Shown piece by piece: positions 44,501 through 53,501 of a stretch of 64,000 nucleotides of DNA (positions are counted from its first letter, which is position 1; the number at the start of each line of letters is the position of its first letter). The translations under genes and the position numbers were made by a program. The notes below the pieces were generated by a model, which was given only the letters and a program-made list of their open reading frames with translations, was not told the origin of the DNA and did not search any database. Origin of the DNA: CBDCVA01 sp965222935 [NCBI: Candidatus Latescibacterota bacterium] (GTDB taxonomy: Bacteria > Latescibacterota > CBDCVA01); NCBI GenBank assembly GCA_965222935.1, contig CBDCVA010000001.1, positions 186,001 to 250,000 of the forward strand, read 5' to 3'.

Positions 44501-45370
44501 TCATCCCTCGGCCTGTGCCGCGGGTCCCACGGAAATGCTAAGGCCGGCCACCGTCCACATGTTCTCCTGGTAGCTCGCCCCGCCCACGACGGTCGCGTAG
44601 GCGCCCTCGGACACCGAGCCCGGCGACGAATCGAAGAATCCGCTGATATCCACGATATCCATCACGATGCCGTCAAGCGTCCAGAAAAGCCTCCGGTCGT
44701 CGTCGATGACCCCGAGACCCCAGCGATGGCCCCAGGGGGTGCCATCGCCAAATGGATCATGGCGCCACGCCAGACAGGTCGCGGGCGGTGTCCTGACGGG
44801 ACATCGCACGGTTATCGTCGATACCATCTTCGCCGCGTCCGCCTCCCCCTCCCAGAATCGAATCTTCTTTTGGTCTTCCTCCAGCATGTTGCGGTTGAGG
44901 ACGAACCAGAGGCCCGCTTTGCTCCACCAGTCGCAATGAATCTGAACGACGCGATCGTGGACGCGGTCGTTTTCGCTTCCCACCAGCCCCCGAAAGCTCC
45001 CGATGGCCAGACAGAATCCCATGAGATAGACGCCCATATGCGGGTCCTCGTGTTTGGCGGGCGTTCCGTCGTTGGCCAAGTACTGGTTGAGGAAAACGCC
45101 ATTGTGCGCGTAGTCCACGAAGGTCAACTCAAAGTGATTCCTGCCGGCCAGGTTCGGCTGGAAGACGCGGTTTTTGGAGGCGAAGCCATTGTAGGCCATC
45201 ACCCCGGGTCCCGGTGACAGGGGTGAACTCGCTCTGATCCGAGCTGTCCCGTTTCCCGCGTCGGTCCGCACGATGTCGCCGCGAGACGGGCGTACAACAG
45301 GCGTCCACGTGGAGAGATCGAACTCACCCGTGAAGTCATCCGATAACTGGACCGCCAACTCTTGCGTCAC
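44501..45370 (-). CDS. Concanavalin-like (DUF6081-like) hypothetical protein
   Basis: Soluble protein of 289 residues without a signal peptide. It starts with LSDDFTGEFDLSTWTP, a pattern common at the N-terminus of concanavalin/laminarinase-like sandwich domains, and continues with short strands and Trp-rich turns (HCDWWSKAGLWFVLNR, WGHRWGLGVIDDDRRLFWTLDG, ENMWTVAGLSISVGP). The end-to-end pattern resembles DUF6081-type proteins, whose role is not known. Catalytic glutamates of GH16 (ExDxxE) are not seen, so glycosidase activity is unlikely. It stands alone between tRNA-Val and a small membrane protein. Confidence 0.6.
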   Translation of the reverse strand: MTQELAVQLSDDFTGEFDLSTWTPVVRPSRGDIVRTDAGNGTARIRASSPLSPGPGVMAYNGFASKNRVFQPNLAGRNHFELTFVDYAHNGVFLNQYLANDGTPAKHEDPHMGVYLMGFCLAIGSFRGLVGSENDRVHDRVVQIHCDWWSKAGLWFVLNRNMLEEDQKKIRFWEGEADAAKMVSTITVRCPVRTPPATCLAWRHDPFGDGTPWGHRWGLGVIDDDRRLFWTLDGIVMDIVDISGFFDSSPGSVSEGAYATVVGGASYQENMWTVAGLSISVGPAAQAEG

Positions 45371-45409
45371 GCGCTGGTTCTCGGTTCAGGTGGTGCAGTG
45401 GCAGCGGCA

Positions 45410-45670
45410 CTAAGGTTTCGGTTTCTTCCGGCCCCCTGGCTCCGCTTGCTCACGGCCGCTGCGTGAGAGGCGAGCCAGAAGCGCCACCGGGATCAGCACA
45501 CAATAGCCAAGCACCAAGAGGATCGGCCCGATAGTCAGCGATGAGAAGCTATCCGCCGGGCCGATGGATAGGAAGATGTAACCCAGGGCGATAGCACCAA
45601 GCCCAGCAGCGAAGGTGAGCCAGTGCTTGGGCCCGTATGGCAATGAGGAGCGGTCGTCTCGTCTGGGCAT
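45410..45670 (-). CDS. Small membrane protein, DUF3098-like
   Basis: Protein of 86 residues with two transmembrane helices (LTFAAGLGAIALGYIFLSIG and LTIGPILLVLGYCVLIPVALL) and a basic tail RKKPKP. The pattern of a Gly-Tyr in helix 1, a short loop with Asp and Ser, then PILLVLGY in helix 2 is the DUF3098 signature. Function unknown; such genes often sit near cell-envelope genes in the FCB group. Confidence 0.65.
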   Translation of the reverse strand: MPRRDDRSSLPYGPKHWLTFAAGLGAIALGYIFLSIGPADSFSSLTIGPILLVLGYCVLIPVALLARLSRSGREQAEPGGRKKPKP

Positions 45671-45766
45671 TCGCCGGTATCCAATGGTTAGAGATTAGAA
45701 AAGTATTGCCCATGCGTCTTGGGTGTCAAGGCGTTCAACCTCCCGAAGCCATGCGCGGTTGCTCCT

Positions 45767-46534
45767 TCAGGAGGGTCTGGGCTCCTCGAGCGGTGGGCCC
45801 TCATCAGCCTTGCTCCGCCGGTACGCCTCGTACTCCTCGAGCACCTCGGGGCTGGGCGGGTAGACGCCGAGGAGCGAGACCTTGTCCTCAATGAGCTTGC
45901 GGCACAGGAACGCTTCCTTCTCCTCGGTCGCGGCGGCCTCTTCAGCCACCGCCTCGGCCAGAGCGCGTGGCACTACGACCACCCCCACCGCATCGCCGAC
46001 CAGCACGTCGCCCGGCAGCACCGTCACGCCGCCGCAGTTGATCGGCACGTTGAGGTCGGCGCCGACCAGTCGCCGTTGCTGCCCGCCCGCATGCGCGCCC
46101 TTGCAGTAGACCGGCAGGTCCATCCGGCGCAGCGCCGCAATATCGCGCATGGCGCCATCCACCACGAAACCCGCTCCGCCTCGCACCATGAGCCGGGTCA
46201 GCGTCACGTCGCCCGTCAACCCGGTCTCCAGCGTGCCGCCGCAATCGGAGACGAAGACGTCCCCCGGTTCGCACATCTCGACCACTTTCTGGTTGAAGCC
46301 TCCCCAGCCCTGGCTTTGCATCTCGGCGATGAGATCGGATCGCTTGGGCAGATGGCGTGTCGTGACCGCGACGCCCACCAGCGTGTGGTCCGGGTTGATG
46401 GGCGCGAGCCCCGTCATGAACTGATCGGGATAGCCGCGTCCCACCAGGGCACCCCACACCGCCTCGACGCTTGCCCGCCTGAAGAGCTCCCAGGTCTCCC
46501 GCGCCATGGGCGCCACGTTGCGCTCGTTGATCAT
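45767..46534 (-). CDS. RraA-like aldolase/dimethylmenaquinone methyltransferase family protein
   Basis: Soluble protein of 255 residues in the RraA/HMG-aldolase family. Core motifs: LFRRASVEAVWGALVGRG, CEPGDVFVSDCGG, a GAMRDIAALRRMDLPVYCKG stretch with the metal and substrate Arg-Asp pair, INCGGVTVLPGDVLVGDAVGVVVVP. These proteins act as 4-hydroxy-4-methyl-2-oxoglutarate/oxaloacetate aldolases or RNase E inhibitors; the annotation as methyltransferase is historical. Aldolase is the likelier role here. It is divergent from the M24 peptidase gene. Confidence 0.85.
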   Translation of the reverse strand: MINERNVAPMARETWELFRRASVEAVWGALVGRGYPDQFMTGLAPINPDHTLVGVAVTTRHLPKRSDLIAEMQSQGWGGFNQKVVEMCEPGDVFVSDCGGTLETGLTGDVTLTRLMVRGGAGFVVDGAMRDIAALRRMDLPVYCKGAHAGGQQRRLVGADLNVPINCGGVTVLPGDVLVGDAVGVVVVPRALAEAVAEEAAATEEKEAFLCRKLIEDKVSLLGVYPPSPEVLEEYEAYRRSKADEGPPLEEPRPS

Positions 46535-46721
46535 CGCTGGCCTCCTCTGCCCATCCCTGAGCGGCTCGACATCTCTCGTCGCGTTCGCGACCGCAACTCA
46601 GGGTACACTTCGCGCCCACCTATTGCAACGCCGGGCTCGGCCAGCAGGTTGACGGCCTCGCGCCCTCGTACCACATTGGTCTGCATCACAAACGACGCAC
46701 AATGAAAGCTAGGAGGGGGCG

Positions 46722-47789
46722 ATGACATCACGGATCGTACGTTTGCGCGCGGCCCTGGAAGAGAGGGACTTCGACGCTTTTCTGGCGACGGGCAAGCCCA
46801 ACCAGGTCTACTTCGCGGAAAGCCTGGAGGCCAACGGTTACCTCCTGGTCACGGAGAACGAGCAGGCCCTCTTCCCGGGTCTCTGGTCGGCCTACGCATG
46901 CCGGGATTACGTCGAGACGTGCGAGGTCGTCCTCATCGAGTTGGGCGACCCCGATGAGACCGATCAGCTCATCGCGCGTCTGGGGACATTGGGCTTGAGG
47001 CGCGTGGCAGTGGACCACCTGGGCGCGGAACTGCGCGAGCGGTTGACGAAAGAAGTGGCGGGGACCGAGTTCGTCGAGGCGCCGAGATTGGGAGCCGAGA
47101 TTCGCAGGAAGAAGGAGCCGCACGAGCTGCTTCTCATCCGCCAAGCAGCGGCGATCTCGGACGCAGGGATCGCGGCGGCCTTCGCGGCCATCCGCCCCGG
47201 CGTGAGTACGCGCGACGTGGATGCGGAAGGCACGGCCACCATGATGCGCCTGGGCTGCGAATCGGTCTCGATGGCGGTGACGATCGGGCAGGGGGCGAGC
47301 TACCTCGACGGCGGCAATGACCCGCGCCATGTCATCCAGGCGGGCGACATGGTCATCATCGATATGGGCATCTACTACCGGGGTTACATCGGCGACCAGA
47401 CGCGCTCGGCCATCGTCGGCGAGGGCACACCCCTTCAGCGCGACATCCTGGCGACGATCCGCCGCTCCCAGGACGTATGCCGTGAGGCCATCGAGATCGG
47501 CGCGCGCGCGACCGATGTCTACCAGGCGGCGGTGGACATCGTCGCCGAGAAGGGCTGGCGCAAGTACTTCGTCCATCACCTCAGCCACGGTCTGGGTTTG
47601 GGCGACGACCTGCCTCAGATCACCGCCGAAAGCGAAGATGTCCTGGAGGCCGGCGACATGATGTCGTGCGAGCCCGGCGTCTACATCCCCCAGGTCGGCG
47701 GGGCCAGGATAGAGAACATGGTTCACCTCACCGAGAGGGGCCCCGAGAGCCTGACCCACTTCACGATGGACCCGACGATCGAGGCCTAA
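46722..47789 (+). CDS. M24 family metallopeptidase (Xaa-Pro dipeptidase-like)
   Basis: Two-domain protein of 355 residues. A creatinase-like N-terminal domain (about 1-130) precedes the pita-bread catalytic domain. The five metal ligands can be placed: Asp in VIIDMGIYYRGYIGDQTRS (two), His in HHLSHGLGLGDD, Glu in SCEPGVYIPQVGG and Glu in ARIENMVHL. Xaa-Pro dipeptidases, creatinases and DMSP lyases share this fold, so the substrate is open. The ATG has AGGAGGGGGCG just upstream. It ends in a four-base overlap with the convergent acetamidase gene. Confidence 0.88.
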   Translation: MTSRIVRLRAALEERDFDAFLATGKPNQVYFAESLEANGYLLVTENEQALFPGLWSAYACRDYVETCEVVLIELGDPDETDQLIARLGTLGLRRVAVDHLGAELRERLTKEVAGTEFVEAPRLGAEIRRKKEPHELLLIRQAAAISDAGIAAAFAAIRPGVSTRDVDAEGTATMMRLGCESVSMAVTIGQGASYLDGGNDPRHVIQAGDMVIIDMGIYYRGYIGDQTRSAIVGEGTPLQRDILATIRRSQDVCREAIEIGARATDVYQAAVDIVAEKGWRKYFVHHLSHGLGLGDDLPQITAESEDVLEAGDMMSCEPGVYIPQVGGARIENMVHLTERGPESLTHFTMDPTIEA

Positions 47790-48745
47790 GCGAGGTAGCG
47801 CTTGGGGATCTCGGCGCCGACGGTGTAGCGCAGCCTGCCGACATCGGCCATCTGGTAAACGTTGATGCGGAAATCGGGGTTGACGGACGTCATCAGGTAC
47901 GCCTCGCGGGCTTCGAGGCCATAGTCGTCCACCATCCACGAGAGCAGGTTCTCGACCGCGCCCACGACAGCGTCCTCCAGGGGCCTCGCGCAAGAAAGGG
48001 CGACGACCGATTCCGGCTTCTCGATGCGCGGAAAGGGTATCCGCTTGCCTTTCACTACCTGGCACGAGCATGTTACCTCTGCCCGCGTCTCGTTCGCGGT
48101 GCCCGTGAACTCCGTGTCGCCCTGTGATGCGTGGACGTCGCCCAAGAAGAAGAGGCCTCCCGGATGGTAGCAGTTCAGGTAGACGACGTTCGGCGGTGCC
48201 ATGTCTTGCACGTCCAGGTTGCCGCCCCACGGTCCCTGGCCTTCGCCCGTCGGTTCGACCAGCCATTCGGGCGCCGTCCCGATCGTGCCGATCATCGGCC
48301 TCAAAGGCCACTGAAGCCGATCCGTAAAACGCACTGTACCATCAGCCAGCGTGCCGCTCGGCCCAATGTGGTGCGTGAAGATGAAGGTCTCGTGTTCGCC
48401 CAATTCGGACCATCGGGCCAGCCCCGCTAGGGCCCCGTGGCTGGGGGTCAGGACCGTGAAGCCCTGGGCTTGCACGGCGATCTTCTCGATCGTGACGGCC
48501 AGGAGGTCTCCGGGCTCGGCTCCTCGGACGAAGACGGGTCCTCCTATCGGGTTGACTTTGGGCGGCGTGGATCGGTGGGTGGGTCGGTTGTCCGGCGTCG
48601 GGAGAACGTCGGAGTTGCGCAGATAGCCGCTGGCGGCGTCTTCCGTCTCGATGGCGAAAGACTCGCCCGGATCGACCTCCAGCCTGGCGGGAAGGCCGGC
48701 GTCGAAGGCGTATTCGAGGGCTTCGGCTCTTACGATGCGCTTCAT
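47786..48745 (-). CDS. Acetamidase/formamidase family protein
   Basis: Amide hydrolase of 319 residues in the FmdA/AmdA family. Family stretches: VDPGESFAIETEDA, NPIGGPVFVRGAEPGDLLAVTIEKI, RPMIGTIGTAPE, GPWGGNLDVQDMAPPNVVYLNCYHPGGLFFLGDVHASQGDTEFTG (quoted in parts; the GDVHASQGD stretch carries likely metal ligands). It hydrolyses small amides to acid and ammonia in characterised members. The ATG at 48745 has GAAGGAGG upstream. It is convergent with the M24 gene and divergent from the korAB genes. Confidence 0.88.
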   Translation of the reverse strand: MKRIVRAEALEYAFDAGLPARLEVDPGESFAIETEDAASGYLRNSDVLPTPDNRPTHRSTPPKVNPIGGPVFVRGAEPGDLLAVTIEKIAVQAQGFTVLTPSHGALAGLARWSELGEHETFIFTHHIGPSGTLADGTVRFTDRLQWPLRPMIGTIGTAPEWLVEPTGEGQGPWGGNLDVQDMAPPNVVYLNCYHPGGLFFLGDVHASQGDTEFTGTANETRAEVTCSCQVVKGKRIPFPRIEKPESVVALSCARPLEDAVVGAVENLLSWMVDDYGLEAREAYLMTSVNPDFRINVYQMADVGRLRYTVGAEIPKRYLA

Positions 48746-48831
48746 GAAGAACCTCCTTCGGTCGGGTGAAAATGCGATCTTGTGGAGGGTAATGGAACCC
48801 GGATGCTCTCACTAGTTGGTGTGTTGCTAGC

Positions 48832-48855
48832 CATTGAGGCTCAACAGGCTCAATG
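48832..48855 (+). promoter_or_regulatory. Dyad upstream of the first 2-oxoacid oxidoreductase pair
   Basis: CATTGAGGCT (48832-48841) and AGGCTCAATG (48846-48855) form a 10-bp dyad with one mismatch and a CAAC centre. The same stretch holds a direct repeat GGCTCAA-CA-GGCTCAA. It lies 16 bases before the candidate -35 box at 48871, a fitting place for a regulator to bind. Confidence 0.4.
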
Positions 48856-48870
48856 CGATGTCACATTTTT

Positions 48871-48898
48871 TTGCCCTTGGTAGGGGCCATGATATATT
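48871..48898 (+). promoter_or_regulatory. Candidate promoter of the korAB genes
   Basis: TTGCCC (48871-48876), 16 bases, then TATATT (48893-48898), preceded by a run of seven T. It points at the gene starting at 49024 and would leave a leader of about 120 bases. Confidence 0.45.
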
Positions 48899-49023
48899 AG
48901 CGAGCGGATGTTGAGTGTCATAGTTGCGCGCGGCTGCGAGCCGTGTAGCGCTGGCCTCCGCATGAGACATGGAAACATCCACCGTGTCCGGCGTCAATAA
49001 CGCGGGAGACCAAGGTATATGAT

Positions 49024-50745
49024 ATGAGACAGTCCGACCTGCTTGTGCGGATCGGGGGCGAAGGCGGTGAAGGCGTCATCTCTTCGGGTGAGATCCTCAC
49101 CAAGGCGATGGCGCGGGCCGGCTGGAACGTGTTCACGTTTCGCACCTATCCCGCTGAGATTCGCGGGGGTGTGGCGATGTTTCAGTTGCGCGTGGCCTCG
49201 CAACCCATCTACTCGCAGGGCGGTAAAGCCGACCTGTTCATTGCCTTCAATGACGAGGCTCTGGAGCATTACCTTCCCGAACTGCGTCCCGGTGGTACGC
49301 TGTTGTTCGATCCTGAGCAGGCACACGCCCCTGAAGAGGGCGCCTACCACGTCCTTCCAGTGCCCCTCAACCGGCTGGCGCGCGAGGCCGGCAGTGTCCT
49401 GACCAAGAACATCGTCGCTGTCGGCGCGCTTTCCAAGGCGTTCGACGTGGACCCGGAGATCTTCCGTCAGCTCATCCGGGACCAGTGGCTGCGCAAGGGC
49501 GAGCGGGTCGTCGAGATGAACTACCGCGCGCTCGAAGTCGGTCGCCAGGCCGTCGTCGAGGCAGGGGGCGCCGAGGGAGTCGCTCTGGAAGCTGCCCCGC
49601 CCAACGGCGAGGAGCTCATGATCATCAGCGGCAACCAGGCGGTGGGCTTGGGCGCTATCGTTGCCGGCTGTCGCTTCTGCGCCGGATATCCCATCACGCC
49701 TGCGACGCCGCTGTTTGAGTTTCTGATTGCAGAATTGCCGAAGTTCGGGGGAGGGACGTTCCAGGCCGAGGACGAGATGGCGGCACTGGGAGCGTGCCTG
49801 GGCGCCTCGTTCTCGGGCATCAAGGCGATGACTTGCACGTCGGGTCCTGGCATTTCACTGATGAGCGAACTCATCAACCACGCCTCGATGCTTGAGCTGC
49901 CCGTCGTCATCGTGGACGTCCAGCGCGCAGGACCCTCGACGGGCATGCCCACCAAGACTGAGCAGGGTGATCTGAAGTTCGCCATCTACGGCACGACGGG
50001 GGAATCCCCCAGGATCGTGCTGGCTCCCACGTCGGTGGAGGACTGCATTTATCAGACGGTCCGCGCGTTCAACCTGAGCGAGCGTTATCAGATGCCGGCC
50101 ATCATCCTCAGCGACCAGGCGATGGCATATAGGACCCAGAACGTGAAGTTGCCCGACCTGTCTATGATCGATGTGGATGAGCGGATCCTGGCCGGCGATG
50201 GCGAGCTTAACGATTACAGGCGCTTCAGGCTTACCGAAACGGGCGTCTCGCCGATGACCGTTCCGGGGATGGAGGGCGGCGCCTATTTGGCGACAGGTCT
50301 CGAGCACGACGAGACGGGCGCGCCCAAGTACACTCCTGAAGCTCACAAGACGATGACGGCCAAGCGGTTTCGAAAGCTGACTACACTCGCCGACGAACTC
50401 GCCTCGGATCCCCAGCCGTACTACGGTTCAGATAAGGCTCGCATCGGCGTGATCGGCTGGGGCTCAACCGAAGGCGCGATCCGCGAGGCTCGATACAGGG
50501 CGGAGGAGGCCGGCATTCCGATCAAGCACTTGCATCCGAGGGTGGTCTCTCCGCTGCCGGAGAAGCGCATCGCTGAGTTTCTCCGGGGACTAGAGACGAT
50601 CATCATCCCCGAGGAGAACTTCACCGGGCAGTTCGCGCATTTCGTAAAGGCGAAGTTCGGGATCAGGCCCATAGAAGTTCACAAGGCGGAGGGGATCCCT
50701 CTCACACCCGAAGAAATCTTAGACGCGATTGAGGAGCATGCCTAA
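49024..50745 (+). CDS. korA: 2-oxoacid:ferredoxin oxidoreductase, fused gamma-alpha subunit, pair 1
   Basis: Subunit of 573 residues of a thiamine-dependent enzyme that decarboxylates a 2-oxoacid to an acyl-CoA while reducing ferredoxin, or works in reverse. Residues about 1-185 are the gamma domain (LVRIGGEGGEGVISSGEIL, TFRTYPAEIRGGVAMFQLRV). Residues about 200-570 are the alpha part with the YPITPATPLFEFL TPP-site loop, QAEDEMAALGACLGASFSG and the DVQRAGPSTGMPTKTEQGDL signature. The length and order fit KorA-type 2-oxoglutarate enzymes. korB follows after two bases. Confidence 0.9.
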   Translation: MRQSDLLVRIGGEGGEGVISSGEILTKAMARAGWNVFTFRTYPAEIRGGVAMFQLRVASQPIYSQGGKADLFIAFNDEALEHYLPELRPGGTLLFDPEQAHAPEEGAYHVLPVPLNRLAREAGSVLTKNIVAVGALSKAFDVDPEIFRQLIRDQWLRKGERVVEMNYRALEVGRQAVVEAGGAEGVALEAAPPNGEELMIISGNQAVGLGAIVAGCRFCAGYPITPATPLFEFLIAELPKFGGGTFQAEDEMAALGACLGASFSGIKAMTCTSGPGISLMSELINHASMLELPVVIVDVQRAGPSTGMPTKTEQGDLKFAIYGTTGESPRIVLAPTSVEDCIYQTVRAFNLSERYQMPAIILSDQAMAYRTQNVKLPDLSMIDVDERILAGDGELNDYRRFRLTETGVSPMTVPGMEGGAYLATGLEHDETGAPKYTPEAHKTMTAKRFRKLTTLADELASDPQPYYGSDKARIGVIGWGSTEGAIREARYRAEEAGIPIKHLHPRVVSPLPEKRIAEFLRGLETIIIPEENFTGQFAHFVKAKFGIRPIEVHKAEGIPLTPEEILDAIEEHA

Positions 50746-50747
50746 CT

Positions 50748-51629
50748 ATGACCGCTCTCGTGGCAACACCGGCTCCGACCCGAAGTCCTGCCAGCTATAA
50801 AAGCGATCTCAAGCCCATCTGGTGCCGCGGTTGCGGCGATTTCGGGGCGCTCTCAGCCTTCTATAAGGCGCTCTCCACACAAAACGTCGATCCCAACGAT
50901 CTCGTCTTCGTCAGCGGCATCGGCTGCTCCGGGCGTTTCCCCCACTTCGTTGAGACCTACAGCTTTCACTCGACCCACGGCAGAGCGCTTCCCGTGGCCA
51001 CGGGGCTCAAGGTGGCGCGCCCGGAGCTTCCGGTGGCGGTGGTAGGCGGCGACGGCGACGGACTGGCCATCGGCATGGGGCACATCCCTCACGCCGCACG
51101 GCGCAACGTTGACATCACTTACGTCCTTCTGGACAACGAGATCTATGGGCTGACCAAGGGACAAAGCTCGCCTACGACGCCCTTCGGCGCCCATACCCCC
51201 GGGGGCATGGGGGCAACGAAGGATGGGCATTGGGAAGAGAGGCTGGACCCGTTGGCCATCTACATTGCCTCGGGGGCGACCTTCGTCGCCTGCGGCTTCA
51301 CCGGCGTTCCAGCCCAACTGGCCGGCATCTTCTCGGCGGCGCTGGCCCACAAGGGCTTTTCCATCGTTCATACGTACAGCCCGTGCACGACCTTCAATCA
51401 CTTTCTGACCTTCGACAGCATCAAGGAGCGCCTCGGCCAGATCCCCGAGGACCACGACCCCACCGACCGGCTGGCTGCGATGCGCTATGCCCTCGATCAC
51501 GAACAGATCTGGACCGGCATATACTACCAGGTCGAGCGGCCGACGCTGGATGGCATTGTGGATGCCCAGCGGCGCGAGGTCGGGGATCGGCGGACCGCGC
51601 TCTTGGACCTCTTGAGGGGGTTTGAATAG
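50748..51629 (+). CDS. korB: 2-oxoacid:ferredoxin oxidoreductase, beta subunit, pair 1
   Basis: TPP- and [4Fe-4S]-binding beta subunit of 293 residues. Four candidate cluster cysteines are placed as in KorB: WCRGCGDFG (two), SGIGCSGRFPHF and TYSPCTTFNHF. The TPP-binding GDGDGLAIGMGHIPHAARRN with NEIYGLTKGQ is intact. The usual proline in WCPGCG is arginine here. It sits two bases after its alpha partner. No ferredoxin-like delta subunit is present, as expected for two-subunit enzymes. Confidence 0.9.
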   Translation: MTALVATPAPTRSPASYKSDLKPIWCRGCGDFGALSAFYKALSTQNVDPNDLVFVSGIGCSGRFPHFVETYSFHSTHGRALPVATGLKVARPELPVAVVGGDGDGLAIGMGHIPHAARRNVDITYVLLDNEIYGLTKGQSSPTTPFGAHTPGGMGATKDGHWEERLDPLAIYIASGATFVACGFTGVPAQLAGIFSAALAHKGFSIVHTYSPCTTFNHFLTFDSIKERLGQIPEDHDPTDRLAAMRYALDHEQIWTGIYYQVERPTLDGIVDAQRREVGDRRTALLDLLRGFE

Positions 51630-51737
51630 CCGAAGGAGCCGGGTGCGTGAGTTGTGCGGCATCGCGCCTGGCGGGTGCCTGGCATACGTAGTGGCGAATA
51701 TACAAATCATGGCGAAACGATCCCGGAGTCGAGTCCT

Positions 51738-53501
51738 ATGCGAGAAGAACTAACGCTTGGAATTGGCGGCGCTGCAGGCGAAGGTATCGGAGCACCTGGC
51801 AATGCGGTAGGTCAGCTCTGCGCCCGCCTCGGGTTGCACGTGTACTCCTATAACGAGTACCAGTCCTTGGTCAAAGGCGGGCACATCTGGCTGCGCATTC
51901 GGATGTCCAAGACGAAGGTCGAAAACCATGGCGATCACCTCAACGTCGCGCTCGCCTTCAATCAAGACACCCTCAATCGGCATGCTCAAGAGGTAGAGCC
52001 GGGCGGGGCCGTCATCTTTAACGGGGGCAAGCTCAGCCTCGAGGGACTGCAACTTCAAGAGGACGTGACGCCTATCCCGCTCCCTATCACGGAGATTATG
52101 GAACCCTTTGGACGGCTACCGGCGATCATGCAGAACACGGTCATGATTGGCGCTGTCATGTGGGTCTTGGGCCTCGATTTCCCGGTCCTCAAGGAGTCCA
52201 TCCGCGAAGAGTTCCTGGGACGCGGCAAGGGCGAGGAGGTGGCTAACACCAACGCCGATCTAGCTCAGGCGGGGTACGACTATGCCCGGTCTCAGTATCC
52301 GCACCTGGGCGATGACTGGGGGGAGTTCTCACGGGTGGGCAGGGCGGTCGTCACCGGCAATGAGATGTTCGGTTTCGGCGCCTTGGCCGCGGGATGCGCT
52401 TACTACACAGCTTATCCGATGACGCCAGCCTCGGGCATCCTTCATTTGCTGGCCAAGTACGGGCCGCGCCACGGGATGGTAGTGAAGCAGATGGAGGACG
52501 AGATCGCTGTGCTCAACTCGGCCATCGGTGCTGGCTTCGCGGGAGTGAGAGCGATGTGCGGCACCTCCGGCGGCGGGTTCGCCTTGATGACGGAGGCCGT
52601 GGGCATGGCGGGGATGACAGAGACGCCAGTCGTGATCGTGGAATGCCAGCGCGGCGGCCCGTCCACGGGGCTACCTACCAAGACCGAGCAGGGCGACCTC
52701 AATCAGGCCTACGGGGCCTCTCAGGGTGATTACCCCCGTGTGATCTTTGCTCCCACCGACGCGATCGACTGCTTCAATGCGATCCCCGAAGCCTTCAACC
52801 TGGCCGAGCGCTGGCAGATCCCCGTGATCGTGTTGTCGGACCTCTATCTCTCCGAGCATAATGAGACGATCGACCCCGAGGCCGTGAACTTCGCGGTCGA
52901 GATTGATCGCGGCGAGATTGTCAGAGAGCTTCCGCCCGAGAACGGCTATCTACGTTTCCGCCATACCGCCTCGGGTGTGTCGCCGCGCGTGTTGCCCGGG
53001 ACCCTGGGTGGCGTCCATACCACGGCCACGGACGAGCACGATCAGCGCGGCGCCCTCATAAGCGATGAGTACACCAATCCGCCCGAGCGCATCAAGATGA
53101 TGGACAAGAGGATGCGGAAGATGGAGGGTATTTTACGCGAGGTGCCTCCGCCCGTCTTGGAGGGCCCTGCAGAGGCGGATGTCACGCTGATCGGGTGGGG
53201 ATCCACAACGGGGCTGATTCGAGAGGCCATCGGGCAACTCGCGGAGACCGGCGTGACCGCGAACCATGTGCAGTTCCGCTACCTCGTTCCCTTCCATACC
53301 GACGAGGCCCGGGTGATTCTGGAGCGGGCACGCTTCACCATCATGGTGGAGGTGAATTACAGCGGACAGTTCGAGCGTCATCTGCGCGCCGAGACGGGTT
53401 TGAGCGTGGACGCTCACGTGCGGAAGTACGATGGCGAGCCCATGGAACCGGCTTACCTAAAGGACCGAATACTGGAGGTGCTGAATGTCCCCGTCAGTTG
53501 A
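51738..53501 (+). CDS. korA: 2-oxoacid:ferredoxin oxidoreductase, fused gamma-alpha subunit, pair 2
   Basis: Second gamma-alpha subunit, 587 residues from the ATG at 51738. Gamma domain: LTLGIGGAAGEGIGAPGNAV and YSYNEYQSLVKGGHIWLRI, clearly different from pair 1 (FRTYPAEIRGG). Alpha domain: TAYPMTPASGILHLLAKYG, MEDEIAVLNSAIGAGFAGVRAM and ECQRGGPSTGLPTKTEQGDLNQ. The divergence suggests a different 2-oxoacid rather than a recent copy. It starts 108 bases after pair 1 and overlaps its beta partner by 17 bases. Confidence 0.9.
   Translation: MREELTLGIGGAAGEGIGAPGNAVGQLCARLGLHVYSYNEYQSLVKGGHIWLRIRMSKTKVENHGDHLNVALAFNQDTLNRHAQEVEPGGAVIFNGGKLSLEGLQLQEDVTPIPLPITEIMEPFGRLPAIMQNTVMIGAVMWVLGLDFPVLKESIREEFLGRGKGEEVANTNADLAQAGYDYARSQYPHLGDDWGEFSRVGRAVVTGNEMFGFGALAAGCAYYTAYPMTPASGILHLLAKYGPRHGMVVKQMEDEIAVLNSAIGAGFAGVRAMCGTSGGGFALMTEAVGMAGMTETPVVIVECQRGGPSTGLPTKTEQGDLNQAYGASQGDYPRVIFAPTDAIDCFNAIPEAFNLAERWQIPVIVLSDLYLSEHNETIDPEAVNFAVEIDRGEIVRELPPENGYLRFRHTASGVSPRVLPGTLGGVHTTATDEHDQRGALISDEYTNPPERIKMMDKRMRKMEGILREVPPPVLEGPAEADVTLIGWGSTTGLIREAIGQLAETGVTANHVQFRYLVPFHTDEARVILERARFTIMVEVNYSGQFERHLRAETGLSVDAHVRKYDGEPMEPAYLKDRILEVLNVPVS

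Noticed and set aside
44501-45370. GH16 glycoside hydrolase
   Set aside because: The N-terminal DDFTGEFDLSTW pattern fits a concanavalin-like fold, but the ExDxxE catalytic motif and a signal peptide are missing.
46728-48311. Open frame of 527 codons on the minus strand across the M24 peptidase and part of the acetamidase gene
   Set aside because: It is antisense to two genes with clear catalytic motifs, is rich in Arg, Gly and His from high-GC shadowing, and shows no domain.
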